DNA of 64,000 nt from Andreprevotia chitinilytica DSM 18519 (GCF_000711875.1 NZ_JONM01000007.1:1-64000), one strand, 5' to 3'; positions 9,067 through 19,752 are shown, counted from the stretch's first letter. Made by a program: numbers and translations. Notes: a model not told the origin generated them from the letters alone.

Positions 9067-9387
9067 ATGCCCTTCCCTGCTCACGCCCCGCTGCGCCATA
9101 TCGTGTTGTTCGCCTTTCAACCGACCGCCAGCGCAGACCAGATCGCCGCCGTCATCACCGCCTTCACCCAACTGCCACTGCAGATTGCTGACATCCTGCA
9201 TTTCGAGCTTGGCGAGAACATCAGCCCGGAAGCGCTGAACGACGGCTACACCCACGCCTTCACCTTGAGTTTTGCCTCCGCCGAAGCCTGCAATCGCTAC
9301 ATCGCCCATCCGGCGCATCAAGCGTTTGTGGCGCTGGCCCAGCCGTTTTTGACGAAGGCGTTGGTGTTTGATTACTTGGTGGGGTAA
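9067..9387 (+). CDS. Dabb (stress-responsive A/B barrel) protein
   Basis: A 106-residue single-domain Dabb protein, a ferredoxin-like dimeric barrel. It has the family start PLRHIVLFAF, a middle ENISPEALNDGYTHAFTLSF and the end HPAHQAFVALAQPFL...VFDYLV. Start ATG at 9067 has GGAG about 7 nt upstream. Function in bacteria is poorly known; related plant proteins are salt-stress induced. Divergently transcribed from the WYL regulator, which may control it. Confidence 0.88.
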   Translation: MPFPAHAPLRHIVLFAFQPTASADQIAAVITAFTQLPLQIADILHFELGENISPEALNDGYTHAFTLSFASAEACNRYIAHPAHQAFVALAQPFLTKALVFDYLVG

Positions 9388-9566
9388 AGCGCAATCAAGG
9401 CATGCTGTCCTGGAGTACCTCCTTGGTATCTGGCAAGCAGACGATCGTTTGATCGTCACAAGAAACAACACGCGCCAGCCATTTCTTGCAAATGTCATAG
9501 GCACCTCTTAGTGTGTGAAGCCAGCTTAATGCTGACTCCTTGTAAACATTCCAAGAAAGGCCCCGA

Positions 9567-10244
9567 ATGAAAATCGCCCAATTTTTGTGCTGCCTGGCAA
9601 GCGCTCTACTGCTGGCTGCCTGTGCCACCCCCACCAAAATGGGGTTTAACCAGAAAACAGAAAAACTCGATGTATCGCAAGAATCGATCTATCTGCTTTC
9701 GGTTGATATGAAGAATGAATACAAGCCGGATTACCAGCCAACGCCATGGATTCTGCACATGGAAAAAAATGGTGGAACGACTGTTGCCGACAAACTCAAT
9801 TACATCGCGGATAGCGAAGGTGCCTATACCAAAGATGGTGCCAATGGCTACCTCTATCGCTTCTCGCTCAAACCTGGGAAATACAAGCTCGTTGCCGACT
9901 CCGGGAAGTACCATAGCCTGCTGCTGTTTGGTCACTTTTTGATGCCGTTGCATGAAGAAATCGAAGTGAAACCAGGCCAGATCGTTTACTTGGGCCATGT
10001 GTCCGGAACGATCCGCCTGCGCAAGGACAAGGAATTCCGCGCCGGAGCCGTGATCCCGCTGATCGATCAAGCGGTAGTTGGTGCTGCCGAGGGCACTTAC
10101 GATGTCACCATCAACGACCAATATGATGCAGACATCGCCAAGTTCACCGAGCAATTCCCGGTACTGAAAAACGCAGTGGTCACCAAACAGATCCTGTCGC
10201 CGTTCAATCGCGAATACGCGCAACAGTGGTGGGAACAGCACTAA
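9567..10244 (+). CDS. Outer-membrane or periplasmic lipoprotein, unknown function
   Basis: A 225-residue lipoprotein. The N-terminus MKIAQFLCCLASALLLAAC is a type II signal peptide with lipobox LAAC and acylated Cys19. Residue 20 is Ala, so it is expected to be sorted to the outer membrane. The body (about 45-200) alternates strands, with EAYT.. and a FSLKPGKYKLVADSGKY segment followed by EIEVKPGQIVYLGHV, resembling carbohydrate-binding-like beta sandwiches seen in DUF2846-like lipoproteins. I cannot name a function. It is monocistronic, ending at a strong terminator. GC content is visibly lower than that of its neighbours. Confidence 0.8.
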   Translation: MKIAQFLCCLASALLLAACATPTKMGFNQKTEKLDVSQESIYLLSVDMKNEYKPDYQPTPWILHMEKNGGTTVADKLNYIADSEGAYTKDGANGYLYRFSLKPGKYKLVADSGKYHSLLLFGHFLMPLHEEIEVKPGQIVYLGHVSGTIRLRKDKEFRAGAVIPLIDQAVVGAAEGTYDVTINDQYDADIAKFTEQFPVLKNAVVTKQILSPFNREYAQQWWEQH

Positions 10245-10270
10245 AGCAGGCCAGCGGCATTTCGCTCATG

Positions 10271-10301
10271 AAAACGCCCGGCGGCATCGTCGGGCGTTTT
10301 T
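10271..10301 (+). terminator. Rho-independent terminator after the lipoprotein gene
   Basis: Stem AAAACGCCCG / CGGGCGTTTT with a 10-base loop and a trailing T, 27 bp after the lipoprotein stop. Confidence 0.85.
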
Positions 10302-10363
10302 ACATCTGCCAATCGAGCGGGATACTGGCGTAATACCCATCCCGCCACTTGCATCTCTCCGCC

Positions 10364-10948
10364 ATGAGCACGCTTCCACCCTTCGTCACGCCAGTTATCG
10401 AACTCACCACTGCTCGCCTGCGACTACGCCAATGGCGCGAATCCGATCGTGAGCCGTTCGCGGCATTGAACGCAGCCCCATGCGTGATGGAGCACTTCCC
10501 TGCACCACTCACCCGCGCCCAAAGCGATGCCTTGGCCGATCGCATCGAAACGGGCATCGCTGAACACGGCTGGGGGTTGTGGGCAGTGGAGGTACTGGCC
10601 AGCGGTGAATTCATCGGCTTCGTCGGTTTGGGTATCCCGAGTGCAGAGCTACCTTGCTCGCCGTGTGTGGAGATCGGTTGGCGACTGGCCGCAGCGCATT
10701 GGGGCCGGGGTTATGCCACCGAGGCAGCACTCGCCGCGTTGCGCGTGGCATTTGAAACATTGCGGCTGGATGAGGTGGTGTCGTTCACTGCGTTGCCGAA
10801 CCAACGCTCGCAGGCGGTAATGGCGCGACTGGGGATGCGACGTGATGCAGCAACGTTCGAGCATCCCGCCGTGGCCGAAGGCAGTCCGTTGCGGACACAT
10901 TGTTTGTATCGGCTCAACCGGGCGCGGTGGGCGAATCACGCCTCGTAG
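10364..10948 (+). CDS. GNAT N-acetyltransferase (RimJ/RimL type)
   Basis: A 194-residue acetyltransferase of the Acetyltransf_3 group. It begins with the family pattern IELTTARLRLRQWRESD, then GFVGLGI and EIGWRLAAAHWGRGYATEA (acetyl-CoA binding motif A, R/Q-x-x-G-x-G/A), and ends with FTALPNQRSQAVMARLGM (the N-x-x-S motif). Acceptor substrate is unknown; homologues acetylate protein N-termini or small amines. ATG at 10364 is chosen over an upstream TTG in the same frame. It stands alone, with a repeat-rich gap after it. Confidence 0.88.
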   Translation: MSTLPPFVTPVIELTTARLRLRQWRESDREPFAALNAAPCVMEHFPAPLTRAQSDALADRIETGIAEHGWGLWAVEVLASGEFIGFVGLGIPSAELPCSPCVEIGWRLAAAHWGRGYATEAALAALRVAFETLRLDEVVSFTALPNQRSQAVMARLGMRRDAATFEHPAVAEGSPLRTHCLYRLNRARWANHAS

Positions 10949-11077
10949 GGCGAGTTAGTGGTCGGCGTGCGACGTTGACGTCGCTCAGCGACAGTGCGTC
11001 ACCCGGCGCATTTAAGGCTCGGCGTGACATTGTCCGGCGGGTTACGGCGCAAAGCGTCTAACCCGCCCTAAGCCTGA
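10946..11077. repeat. Intergenic palindromic repeat (GGCGGGTTA type)
   Basis: GGCGGGTTA (about 11036) and TAACCCGCC (about 11060-11068) face each other around a GGCGCAAAGCG core, preceded by GTAGGGCGAGTTA at 10946. This is a common dispersed repeat of beta- and gammaproteobacteria. No gene is present. Confidence 0.55.
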
Positions 11078-11392
11078 TCAATCCAGCCGCCGCAGAAACA
11101 CCCGCATCTCCTTCAGCGCCTGAATATCGCCACGCGCTTCCGCCACTGCAATACCAGCCGAGTACGCCTCGCGTGCGCCCTCTTTGTCGCCACGCTCGGC
11201 CAAGGCTTTGCCCAGCAATTTCCACGCCGCGGAATAGTTGCCATCGTGTGCTACGGCAGCGCGCAGATGCGGCACCGCCTCCGCCGCCTTGCCATCGGCC
11301 AGCAATGCTTGGCCCAAACCGAAGCGCAATAACGCGTTGTCCTGCCCCTTGGCGAGCATGGCGAGGAAGGCGGCGATTTGGCGGTCATGCAT
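11078..11392 (-). CDS. Tetratricopeptide repeat protein
   Basis: A 104-residue protein made of about two and a half TPR units (FGLGQALLADGKAAEAVPHL, then AWKLLGKALAERGDKEGARE) ending in a helical cap. TPRs mediate protein-protein contacts; the partner is unknown. ATG at 11392 (MHDRQIAAFL) has AGAGA upstream; an alternative in-frame start lies 9 codons earlier. Divergent from recQ, 131 bp apart. Confidence 0.85.
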   Translation of the reverse strand: MHDRQIAAFLAMLAKGQDNALLRFGLGQALLADGKAAEAVPHLRAAVAHDGNYSAAWKLLGKALAERGDKEGAREAYSAGIAVAEARGDIQALKEMRVFLRRLD

Positions 11393-11523
11393 GGCGTTTC
11401 TCTCAATGATCCTGTGCAAGATTCAAAACAGATCACGCTGACTGGCAGGTTTTCAAGCCAACATGCGCAATCCCCGACCGGCGCGACGCCGTGCAGGACC
11501 GCAGTCGGGTAAAATCCGTCCCC

Positions 11524-13314
<1,791 letters not shown>

Positions 13315-13323
13315 AGGCCACCA

Positions 13324-13716
13324 ATGCCACAAGCACTTCAACAGCTTTTCGAACAATACCGCGATGCGTTCAACCGCCTCGACGGCGAAGCCATTGCGCG
13401 CTTCTACGCGGTACCATCCGGCATTGCGCAGGATGGGATTTACACGCATTGGGCGGACTTCGAAGCCATCCGCAGTAATATGGTTGGCCTGTGCAATCTC
13501 TATCGCGACAACGGCTACGTCACTGCGCATTTCGAGCATTCCACTTTTCTACCGCAAGGCCCGAATCATGCCGTTGTGAGCTTGAGCTGGCATATCGATC
13601 GGTCGCAAGACCAGGAACCGTGGCGCTTTCAAACCAGCTATAACTTGCTGCGCACCGAGTCCGGCTGGCGAATTCTGCTTTGTACTGCGTATGAAGAGCA
13701 GCGGCTGGATTGCTGA
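13324..13716 (+). CDS. SnoaL/NTF2-like protein, unknown function
   Basis: A 130-residue protein with an NTF2-like alpha+beta pattern: an N-terminal helix LQQLFEQYRDAFNRLDGEAIARFY, in which the Y..AFN...G..IA..Y spacing is typical, and a C-terminal strand pair WRFQTSYNLLRTESGWRILL. Such small proteins act as cyclases, isomerases or simply bind ligands; no catalytic residue can be assigned here. It starts 9 bp after recQ and probably shares its transcript, then ends at a bidirectional terminator. Confidence 0.75.
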   Translation: MPQALQQLFEQYRDAFNRLDGEAIARFYAVPSGIAQDGIYTHWADFEAIRSNMVGLCNLYRDNGYVTAHFEHSTFLPQGPNHAVVSLSWHIDRSQDQEPWRFQTSYNLLRTESGWRILLCTAYEEQRLDC

Positions 13717-13745
13717 TAGGCTGATCAGCGCATTTTGTGCCGGCA

Positions 13746-13780
13746 TTAAAAAAGGGAGCTCGAAAGCTCCCTTTTCTTAT
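13746..13780. terminator. Bidirectional rho-independent terminator
   Basis: AAAAAAGGGAGCT / AGCTCCCTTTTCTT with loop CGAA, between the convergent NTF2-like gene and the basic secreted protein gene. A- and T-runs on both sides allow function for both strands. Confidence 0.85.
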
Positions 13781-14139
13781 TTACGGTGATGTTTCCTGAC
13801 CTTGGCGCTCACATGCTTCTTGGCTGGCGCTCGATGGATCAGTTTGCCTTTGCTGGCGGGCTTGGTTGCGACTGCCTTCGCGTGGCGCTTGCCGGGCTTG
13901 GCATGTGTAGCAACGCGTTTACCTCCCCACTTGCCATGATGCTTGCGTGCAACGGCACGATGGCCGGCATGCTTGCCGTGACGAGTCACACCGGGGCGCG
14001 GTGAAGCGGCGTGGTGAGTGGTGGCATGGCCACGTGCTGCTTGTGTTGCGGAGGAAGGATCGTCGAACGGCAGTGGCGCATCTTCCGCATAGGCAAAGTG
14101 CAGCGCGAGGCCGAGCAACAGGGCGAGACATTTTTTCAT
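13777..14139 (-). CDS. His/Lys-rich basic secreted protein
   Basis: A 120-residue protein with a signal peptide (MKKCLALLLGLALHFAYA, cleavage near residue 18), a short acidic stretch EDAPLPFDD, then a very basic low-complexity tail of Lys, His, Arg, Ala and Gly (for example HGKHAGHRAVARKHHGKWGG) ending RKHHRK. The composition recalls histone H1-like tails, but the signal peptide argues for a periplasmic or extracellular site, where it could bind metals, DNA, lipopolysaccharide or peptidoglycan. No known family recognised. It lies downstream of nagZ behind a terminator, so it has its own promoter (14140-14175). Confidence 0.7.
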   Translation of the reverse strand: MKKCLALLLGLALHFAYAEDAPLPFDDPSSATQAARGHATTHHAASPRPGVTRHGKHAGHRAVARKHHGKWGGKRVATHAKPGKRHAKAVATKPASKGKLIHRAPAKKHVSAKVRKHHRK

Positions 14140-14175
14140 CAGGTGATTCCTAAATCGCTACTACCGAGCGAATTT

Positions 14176-14200
14176 CAAAAAGCGTACGCCGTGCGCACGC
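14176..14200 (-). terminator. Terminator downstream of nagZ
   Basis: Read on the minus strand: GCGTGCG-CACGG-CGTACGC (7-bp stem with one G-U) followed by TTTTTG, 32 bp past the nagZ stop. Confidence 0.7.
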
Positions 14201-14231
14201 GGTTATATGTATCGATTGTTATCGATGATTT

Positions 14232-15785
14232 TTATTGATCAACTACGCGACCAAGCAGCGCATCCGCCAAGGCATTCAGTGCGGCAGGCCGGTTGGCATA
14301 GGCAGCCAGTCGGCCGCATGCCTCGGGCGCCAAGGTCAAGTCGTAGGGCAAACGCCCCGCTACCAACCAGAGGCGGTTTTGCGGCAAGCGCGTGATCAAC
14401 TCGCGTTGGGCTGGCTGCAAGACCGCGTTGTAGCTCACCAGCACGATCTGCGAATGGGTGACGGCTTGTTGCAAAGCGGCGTCGATTTCAACAGCGGATG
14501 GCGCAAGCGGCAAGGCGATTTCTGCCACTTCCAGCCCGGCCGCGACGAGCGGCTGCGCGAGGGATTCGCGTCGTTGCGCGATCTTGCCGTTCGCCACTTC
14601 GTCGATCTCGGTGCGGGTGCGTACTTCCAGCGTAATGACCAGCACTGGCTGAGTCGGGTCGAGCGGTACGAAGCGATCAACGCGCTGCACAGCTTTGCCG
14701 TGGACATGTGCGGATAAATCCAGCGCGGCCGGCGTGCGTAGCAACGGGGTTGGATCGATTGGCAAGCTACGCCAATCGGGGAGCTTGGCTTTGAGGGCAA
14801 GGATGCGAGCCACGGCGGTATCGACGGTGGCTTCGTCAATCTCGCCGTTAATGACACTCGCCTGCAGCGCGTCCAGAAACCCATGCTGACGCTCTGGCGT
14901 ATGCGAAATCAGCAGCACATCCGCGCCGGCCTGCAGCGAACGCAATGCGCCAGCGACCGTGCCCGGCCCTTTGGCGATGGCGTCCATTTCCAGACAATCG
15001 GTAAACACCACGCCACCGAAACCCAGCTCATCGCGCAGCAGGCCAGTCAGCACGGCGCGGGACATCGTCGCCGGGGTATCCGGATCAGGCTCGACCGCCG
15101 GGAAGGCCACATGCGCGGACATCACTGCATCCACACCCGCTGCAATCGCGGCGCGGAATGGCGCAAGCTCGACCGTATCCAGCCGAGCGCGATCATGCGG
15201 TACACGCGGCAGGCCAAGGTGGGAATCGGTATCGGTATCGCCGTGGCCGGGGAAATGCTTGGCGGTCGCCAACATCCCAGCCGCGTGGATACCGGCCAGC
15301 GCCGCGCCGGCGTAGTCGCAAACGGTGGCAACGTCCTCGCCAAAGGCGCGCACGCCAATCACCGGGTTGTTGCGGTTGTTGTTGACGTCGAACGAGGGCG
15401 CGAAATTGATGTTGATGCCAAGCGCGGCCAGCTCGGTGTTGGCAATGCGCGTGAGCTCGCGGCAGTCGTCAACGGAGCCCGCGGCTTGAAAGGCCAGCGG
15501 CGACGGCAATGGCGTCATGCCGTCTTCGATGCGCATCACCATGCCGCCTTCCTGATCGATGCCGATCAGCAGTGGCACGTCACTGACTTCCGCATTGATT
15601 TCCTGCAGCAGTCGGCACAAGCGCGCGACTTGCGTCGGAGATTCGACATTGCGGCGGAACAGGATCACGCCACCGAGGTGACGTTCGCGAATCAGTTTTT
15701 CGATGTGCTCGTTCGGCTCGAACCCGGCAAAACCGGCCATCAACAACTGGCCGGTTTTTTGTACGAGCGTCAACGGTGGAATCAC
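14232..15785 (-). CDS. nagZ: Beta-N-acetylhexosaminidase (GH3, NagZ-like)
   Basis: A glycoside hydrolase family 3 enzyme of 517 residues that removes N-acetylglucosamine from muropeptides during peptidoglycan recycling. The N-terminal TIM barrel (about 1-335) has [14 protein letters not shown], the diagnostic [18 protein letters not shown] (residues near 165-182, including the catalytic His/Asp pair) and the nucleophile region [12 protein letters not shown]. Unlike the 340-residue E. coli NagZ it carries a C-terminal alpha/beta domain (about 370-517) as in Bacillus-type two-domain enzymes. No signal peptide is visible, so it is cytoplasmic. The start overlaps the gltX stop by 4 bp. Confidence 0.9.
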   Translation of the reverse strand: MIPPLTLVQKTGQLLMAGFAGFEPNEHIEKLIRERHLGGVILFRRNVESPTQVARLCRLLQEINAEVSDVPLLIGIDQEGGMVMRIEDGMTPLPSPLAFQAAGSVDDCRELTRIANTELAALGININFAPSFDVNNNRNNPVIGVRAFGEDVATVCDYAGAALAGIHAAGMLATAKHFPGHGDTDTDSHLGLPRVPHDRARLDTVELAPFRAAIAAGVDAVMSAHVAFPAVEPDPDTPATMSRAVLTGLLRDELGFGGVVFTDCLEMDAIAKGPGTVAGALRSLQAGADVLLISHTPERQHGFLDALQASVINGEIDEATVDTAVARILALKAKLPDWRSLPIDPTPLLRTPAALDLSAHVHGKAVQRVDRFVPLDPTQPVLVITLEVRTRTEIDEVANGKIAQRRESLAQPLVAAGLEVAEIALPLAPSAVEIDAALQQAVTHSQIVLVSYNAVLQPAQRELITRLPQNRLWLVAGRLPYDLTLAPEACGRLAAYANRPAALNALADALLGRVVDQ

Positions 15786-17185
15786 GCCGCCAGCCGACGC
15801 AGCACTTCGTCGCGGCCGATCAGCGCCAGTACGGCATCCACCGACGGCGTGTTGGTGATACCGCAGACCTTGGCGCGCAACGGCATGCCGACTTGCGGCA
15901 TCTTCACGCCCTGCTGCTTGACGAAGTCCTTGATGAACTGGCTCAACGTCGGCACATCCCAGGCTTCCAGCTTGGCAGCGCCTTCGGCAAAGAAGCCGAG
16001 CCGTGCTTCGTCGTCCGGCGTGAGGTGCTTTTCGGCCACGTCTGCAGTCGGGTCAAGCGGGCGGTAGAAATATTCGGCCTGATCGGCCATTTCCACCAAG
16101 GTCTGGCAACGGTCTTTGAGCAGCGTGCAGACATCGGCAAGGTGCGGGCCGCTATCGGTAGCAACGCCCTTATCGGCGAGGAAACTGGCGACGCGCAGCG
16201 CCAAACGTCCCGGGTCGGCCGCCTTGATGTGCTGGGCGTTCAGCCACAGCAGCTTTTCGCGGTCGAAGCGGCTGGAAGATGGCGATACATCCTTGAGGTC
16301 GAACCATTCGACGAACTGCTCGAGCGTGAAGAATTCGTCGTCACCGTGGCCCCAGCCAAGACGCGCCAGATAGTTGAGCAGCCCTTCCGGCAAATAGCCT
16401 TGCTTGTCGTAATCGACCACGGACACCGCATCGCGGCGCTTGCTCATCTTCTGGCCTTGATCGTTGAGGATCATCGGCAAGTGGGCAAACACCGGCACGG
16501 TCGCGCCCATTGCTTCGTAAATGTGGATCTGGCGCGGGGTATTGTTGACGTGATCGTCGCCACGAATCACATGGCTGATCTGCATATCCACGTCGTCAAC
16601 GACGACGCAGAAGTTATAGGTGGGGGTGCCGTCCGGGCGGGCGATGATCAGGTCGTCCAGTTCGACGTTGCCGATCTCGATACGGCCCTTCACCTGGTCA
16701 TCCCACGCCACCACGCCATCGATCGGTGTACGGAAACGCACCACCGGCTTGATGTCGGCCGGAATCGCCGGCAGTGTCTTGCCCTGCTCCGGCCGCCAGC
16801 GACGGTCATAACGCGGTTTTTCGCCACGTGCTTCGGCATCAGCACGCATCTGGTCGAGTTCTTCGCGGCTGGTGTAGCACAGGTAGGCATGGCCAGATGC
16901 CAGCATCTGCTGGATCACTTCCTTGTACCGATCCATGCGTTGCATCTGGTAGAACGGGCCTTCGTCATAGTCGAGGCCGACCCAGTGCATGCCATCCAGA
17001 ATCGCCGCAACCGATTCGGGTGTGCTGCGTTCCAGGTCGGTGTCTTCGATCCGCAGCACGAATACGCCGCCATGCTTGCGGGCATAAGCCCACGAAAACA
17101 GCGCCGTGCGAACGCCACCGATATGGAGAAGGCCGGTCGGGCTGGGCGCAAAACGGGTACGAACGGGGGTACGGATGGCAGTCAT
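15782..17185 (-). CDS. gltX: Glutamyl-tRNA synthetase
   Basis: A class I aminoacyl-tRNA synthetase of 467 residues that charges tRNA-Glu with glutamate. The HIGH-type signature lies at [13 protein letters not shown] (residues near 9-21) and [11 protein letters not shown] near residue 247. The N-terminal Rossmann domain and the helical anticodon-binding region (about 330-467) are full length. It is first gene of a gltX-nagZ pair with a 4-bp overlap. It is divergent from nothing: the upstream 146 bp holds its promoter and the mltF terminator. Confidence 0.97.
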   Translation of the reverse strand: MTAIRTPVRTRFAPSPTGLLHIGGVRTALFSWAYARKHGGVFVLRIEDTDLERSTPESVAAILDGMHWVGLDYDEGPFYQMQRMDRYKEVIQQMLASGHAYLCYTSREELDQMRADAEARGEKPRYDRRWRPEQGKTLPAIPADIKPVVRFRTPIDGVVAWDDQVKGRIEIGNVELDDLIIARPDGTPTYNFCVVVDDVDMQISHVIRGDDHVNNTPRQIHIYEAMGATVPVFAHLPMILNDQGQKMSKRRDAVSVVDYDKQGYLPEGLLNYLARLGWGHGDDEFFTLEQFVEWFDLKDVSPSSSRFDREKLLWLNAQHIKAADPGRLALRVASFLADKGVATDSGPHLADVCTLLKDRCQTLVEMADQAEYFYRPLDPTADVAEKHLTPDDEARLGFFAEGAAKLEAWDVPTLSQFIKDFVKQQGVKMPQVGMPLRAKVCGITNTPSVDAVLALIGRDEVLRRLAA

Positions 17186-17285
17186 GACGATCCAGAAACA
17201 AGCAAAACGGCGATTTTACGGGAAGCGCCGGGCGCTGGGCAGTTGCGACTGGCGGAAAGCGCATTGCTACCCGCTATTCCGGGCA

Positions 17286-17313
17286 GAAAAAAACCGCCTT
17301 GCGGCGGCTTTTC
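17286..17313 (-). terminator. Terminator downstream of mltF
   Basis: On the minus strand, GCCGCC-GCAA-GGCGG followed by TTTTTTT, 19 bp past the mltF stop. Confidence 0.85.
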
Positions 17314-17331
17314 AACGGGGTGGCATCCAAA

Positions 17332-18786
17332 TCAGAGTGCGGCCAATGCACGGGCGGTCACGACGCGGCTATTGATTCCCAGCGAGCGGTTACCCGGATT
17401 TTGCACGACCACTTCATCGCCAGTATTCGGCAGCGCGCTCGGTTTATAGGGTGCTTCGAAGCGCACCAGAATGTCGTAGAAATTGCGCAACGTTTCAACG
17501 TAGATCACCGGCTCGCCACCACGGGCGTAGCCGTACTTCACGGTCGAGAAATACTTGGGATTGCGCAGCAAGGGCAGCATGGCTTTTACATCCAGCCAGC
17601 TATCCGGGTTCTTGCTCTGACGGCGGGCGAGTTCACGCGCATCCAGCAAGTGGCCGAGGCCAACGTTATAGGCCGCCAGCGCGAGCCAGGTCCGATCCGG
17701 TTCCGGCACGTTTTCCGGCAAGGTGTCTTTCATCAACTGCAGGTAATGCGCACCGCCAAGGATGCTTTGCAGTGGGTCCAGCCGGTCGACACCCATGCGC
17801 TGAGCGGTCTGCGAGGTAAGCATCATCATGCCACGCACACCATAAGGCGATACGGCATCCGGATTCCAGTGCGACTCTTGATAGGCCAGCGAAGCGAGCA
17901 GACGCCAGTCCAGACCGGTTTCGTGCTCGGCCTTCTGGAACCAGTCGCGATAATTAGGGAGCGTATCGGTGCGCTTTTGCAAGAAGGCAAGCGCATCAGG
18001 CTGGCCAACGCGATTGACGTGGCCATAATAGCGATCGAGCAACTTGGCCAGCGAGCCGTCGTTCTGGATGCCAGCGAAGTAGCCGCGTACCTGTGCCAGC
18101 AACTGGCCATCCTGCTGCGGCACAGCCCAGGCGAGTGGCGGGGTTTCGCCAAACTCACGCGAGATCGCCGCTTGCGGATAGTAGTTCTGCGCCAGTTCGG
18201 CTACGTGCGAGCCAACGACTACGTAATCGAGCTTGCCTTCCGACACCGCCTCGACCAGTTCCTCGCCATCCATTTCGTCGACGAGTCGCCAGTTCAGATC
18301 GGCGTGCTCGGTCTTGGCATGGTTCAAGGCGGTGACGTACTGCGGCAAGGTCTTGATCATGGCGTGACCGGAATACAACTCGTCGAGCGCTTGATCTTCA
18401 GTCTTGTCCTTGTTGTTGTAGACAAGCACTGGTGCCACAGACTGGTAGGCGGGGCCGAAATTCAGGCCGTCCTGCGTGGTATCGACATGCACACCAACAG
18501 CCAGATGCGCCTCATGGTTGCGCAACCGTTCGAACAACTTGGTATAGCTCGGCTCGATCACGAAGCGCACTTTGAAACCGTGCGTTTCGGCAAACCGGGT
18601 GACCAGATCGTATTCCATGCCGGCATAGTTACCCTCGGCATCCACGTAGAGCGTGGTTGGGCTGTTTTGCATCAGCACCACCAGCTCCTTGGATTCCCCC
18701 AAGGGCAATACCCGTGCGGCATCGCCAGGCAGGTTGCCACACCCCACCAAAGCCGCCGCTGCAAACGCCATCAGCCAATGCCGCAT
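17332..18786 (-). CDS. mltF: Membrane-bound lytic murein transglycosylase F
   Basis: An outer-membrane lipoprotein of 484 residues that cleaves glycan strands of peptidoglycan to give 1,6-anhydromuramyl ends. The start MRHWLMAFAAAALVGCG has lipobox LVGC (Cys16). A solute-binding (SBP_bac_3) regulatory domain spans about 40-265 and an SLT catalytic domain about 290-440. The latter has LASLAYQESHWNPDAVSPYG, where the Glu is the catalytic acid, and GVRGMMMLT. Length and order match E. coli MltF. It is monocistronic with its own terminator. Confidence 0.95.
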   Translation of the reverse strand: MRHWLMAFAAAALVGCGNLPGDAARVLPLGESKELVVLMQNSPTTLYVDAEGNYAGMEYDLVTRFAETHGFKVRFVIEPSYTKLFERLRNHEAHLAVGVHVDTTQDGLNFGPAYQSVAPVLVYNNKDKTEDQALDELYSGHAMIKTLPQYVTALNHAKTEHADLNWRLVDEMDGEELVEAVSEGKLDYVVVGSHVAELAQNYYPQAAISREFGETPPLAWAVPQQDGQLLAQVRGYFAGIQNDGSLAKLLDRYYGHVNRVGQPDALAFLQKRTDTLPNYRDWFQKAEHETGLDWRLLASLAYQESHWNPDAVSPYGVRGMMMLTSQTAQRMGVDRLDPLQSILGGAHYLQLMKDTLPENVPEPDRTWLALAAYNVGLGHLLDARELARRQSKNPDSWLDVKAMLPLLRNPKYFSTVKYGYARGGEPVIYVETLRNFYDILVRFEAPYKPSALPNTGDEVVVQNPGNRSLGINSRVVTARALAAL

Positions 18787-18876
18787 AGCACTCCCAAGTC
18801 ATTGAATCGCTGCGCATTCTGCCTTGTGAGTATGCAAAGAGCAATGTGAACTCTTTGTACTTGAGTACATGACTCT

Positions 18877-18904
18877 TTGCAGCGGCGTGAAACTTGGTTA
18901 TAGT
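18877..18904 (+). promoter_or_regulatory. Promoter of tRNA-Ser
   Basis: TTGCAG (18877-18882), a 16-bp spacer, then TATAGT (18899-18904), starting transcription just before the tRNA at 18919. Good match to sigma-70 consensus. Confidence 0.65.
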
Positions 18905-18918
18905 CTCGCCTCCTACGC

Positions 18919-19008
18919 GGAGAGGTGGCAGAGTGGTCGAATGTACCTGACTCGAAATCAGGCGATAGGGCAACTTATCCGAGGGTTCGAATCCCTCCCT
19001 CTCCGCCA
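18919..19008 (+). tRNA. tRNA-Ser (anticodon CGA)
   Basis: A 90-nt class II tRNA with encoded CCA. Acceptor stem GGAGAGG pairs with CCTCTCC and the discriminator is G. The anticodon stem CCTGA/TCAGG encloses loop CTCGAAA, giving anticodon CGA (18953-18955), which reads UCG serine codons. A long variable arm and a normal T-arm (GGTTCGAATCC) are present. Flanked by its own promoter and terminator. Confidence 0.96.
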
Positions 19009-19020
19009 GGCCAAGACACA

Positions 19021-19060
19021 AAACCCATGAATTCACTCGAACTCATGGGTTTTTTCTTTT
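19021..19060 (+). terminator. Terminator of tRNA-Ser
   Basis: AAACCCATGA pairs with TCATGGGTTT around a 12-base loop, followed by a T-rich run (TTTTTTCTTTT). Confidence 0.85.
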
Positions 19061-19195
19061 CCGGCTTTCCCGAGCCGCACTGCCTACGTCAGCGCCGGAC
19101 CACACCGGCCCTTACCCCCCCTTCACCCCACCATCCCATCCGTTGCTTCGCCCTCTCGCTGCCGCATGCAACGCGTCATGGTAGATGACAGCCCA

Positions 19196-19230
19196 TAAAA
19201 AAGGCATCGGCTAAACAGCCCGATGCCTGT
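19196..19230 (-). terminator. Terminator after the short pilin-like gene
   Basis: On the minus strand, AGGCATCGG and CCGATGCCT form a 9-bp stem around a 9-base loop, followed by TTTTTTA. It lies 27 bp past the stop of the 100-residue pilin-like gene. The 248 bp between tRNA-Ser and that gene hold no other feature. Confidence 0.85.
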
Positions 19231-19256
19231 CTGTTTCCCACTCAGGGAAGGTGCTA

Positions 19257-19559
19257 TTACAGGTATTCGATCAAAACCACCGAGGGTTTCGACGTTGTGC
19301 CGGTTTGCGGCGGAATGATCGAAGTATTCGTCACCTGGAGCTGCACAGGAACAAGACTGATCTGCGTGCTTGCAGCGACATGAGGTCTACAGCCACTGAG
19401 TTGCGGCTCGGTTGCGCCGCCTTGGTAGCTGACTTGGCAACCGCCCTCAACAACCTGGCCGGTGAAGCGGATCGTTCCATCAGCACCAAAGGCAGACTGC
19501 GCACCGGCAAGTACCAGCAGCACAACAGCATTTTGAAGCAGCGTTTTGCGGACTTTCAT
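19257..19559 (-). CDS. Short fimbrial-subunit-like protein
   Basis: A 100-residue protein with a signal peptide (cleavage near GAQSAFGA, residue 25). The mature start DGTIRFTGQVVEGGCQV closely resembles the mature start of the major pilin in the same cluster (DGTITFTGKVTAATCKI), including the first conserved cysteine. It is much shorter than chaperone-usher pilins (150-180 residues) and lacks the usual C-terminal strand with penultimate Tyr-x motif in a long form, ending SVVLIEYL. It lies outside the operon, separated by a terminator, with a purine-rich ribosome site (GAGGGGG). It could be a minor capping subunit, a decoy or a decaying pilin. Confidence 0.65.
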   Translation of the reverse strand: MKVRKTLLQNAVVLLVLAGAQSAFGADGTIRFTGQVVEGGCQVSYQGGATEPQLSGCRPHVAASTQISLVPVQLQVTNTSIIPPQTGTTSKPSVVLIEYL

Positions 19560-19721
19560 TCTGGACCCCCTCTTGTCTTTGACTTTTCAATTCTAGGCAA
19601 TAAGGGATCACTTAAAACTTTAACTCTATATTAGGCACTCATTATGTTGCGTTCAAACAACGCACTCATGCATGCATCATAAATACTGCGGGCACCCCAA
19701 TAAAAACTCAGCGCCAGAAAC

Positions 19722-19752
19722 AAAAGCAGCTCCGGAAACCGGAGCTGCTTTC
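19722..19752 (-). terminator. Terminator of the fimbrial operon
   Basis: On the minus strand, AAGCAGCTCCGG-TTT-CCGGAGCTGCTT followed by TTG. A 12-bp perfect stem 80 bp after the adhesin stop. Confidence 0.8.

Noticed and set aside
9395-9637. Minus-strand frame of 80 codons between the Dabb gene and the lipoprotein gene.
   Set aside because: Overlaps the signal-peptide region of the lipoprotein gene, no ribosome site, no recognisable family.
15776-17449. Plus-strand frame of 557 codons antisense to gltX, and a similar one (17299-18849) antisense to mltF.
   Set aside because: Antisense shadows of conserved genes; composition rich in Arg, His and Gln and no family similarity.
18629-19036. Minus-strand frame of 135 codons starting across tRNA-Ser (contains REGFEPSDKLPYR).
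   Set aside because: This is the well-known spurious translation of the antisense of tRNA-Ser fused with a shadow of mltF.
18925-19188. Plus-strand frame of 87 codons through tRNA-Ser and its terminator.
   Set aside because: It is a translated tRNA; no ribosome site and no protein-like composition beyond it.
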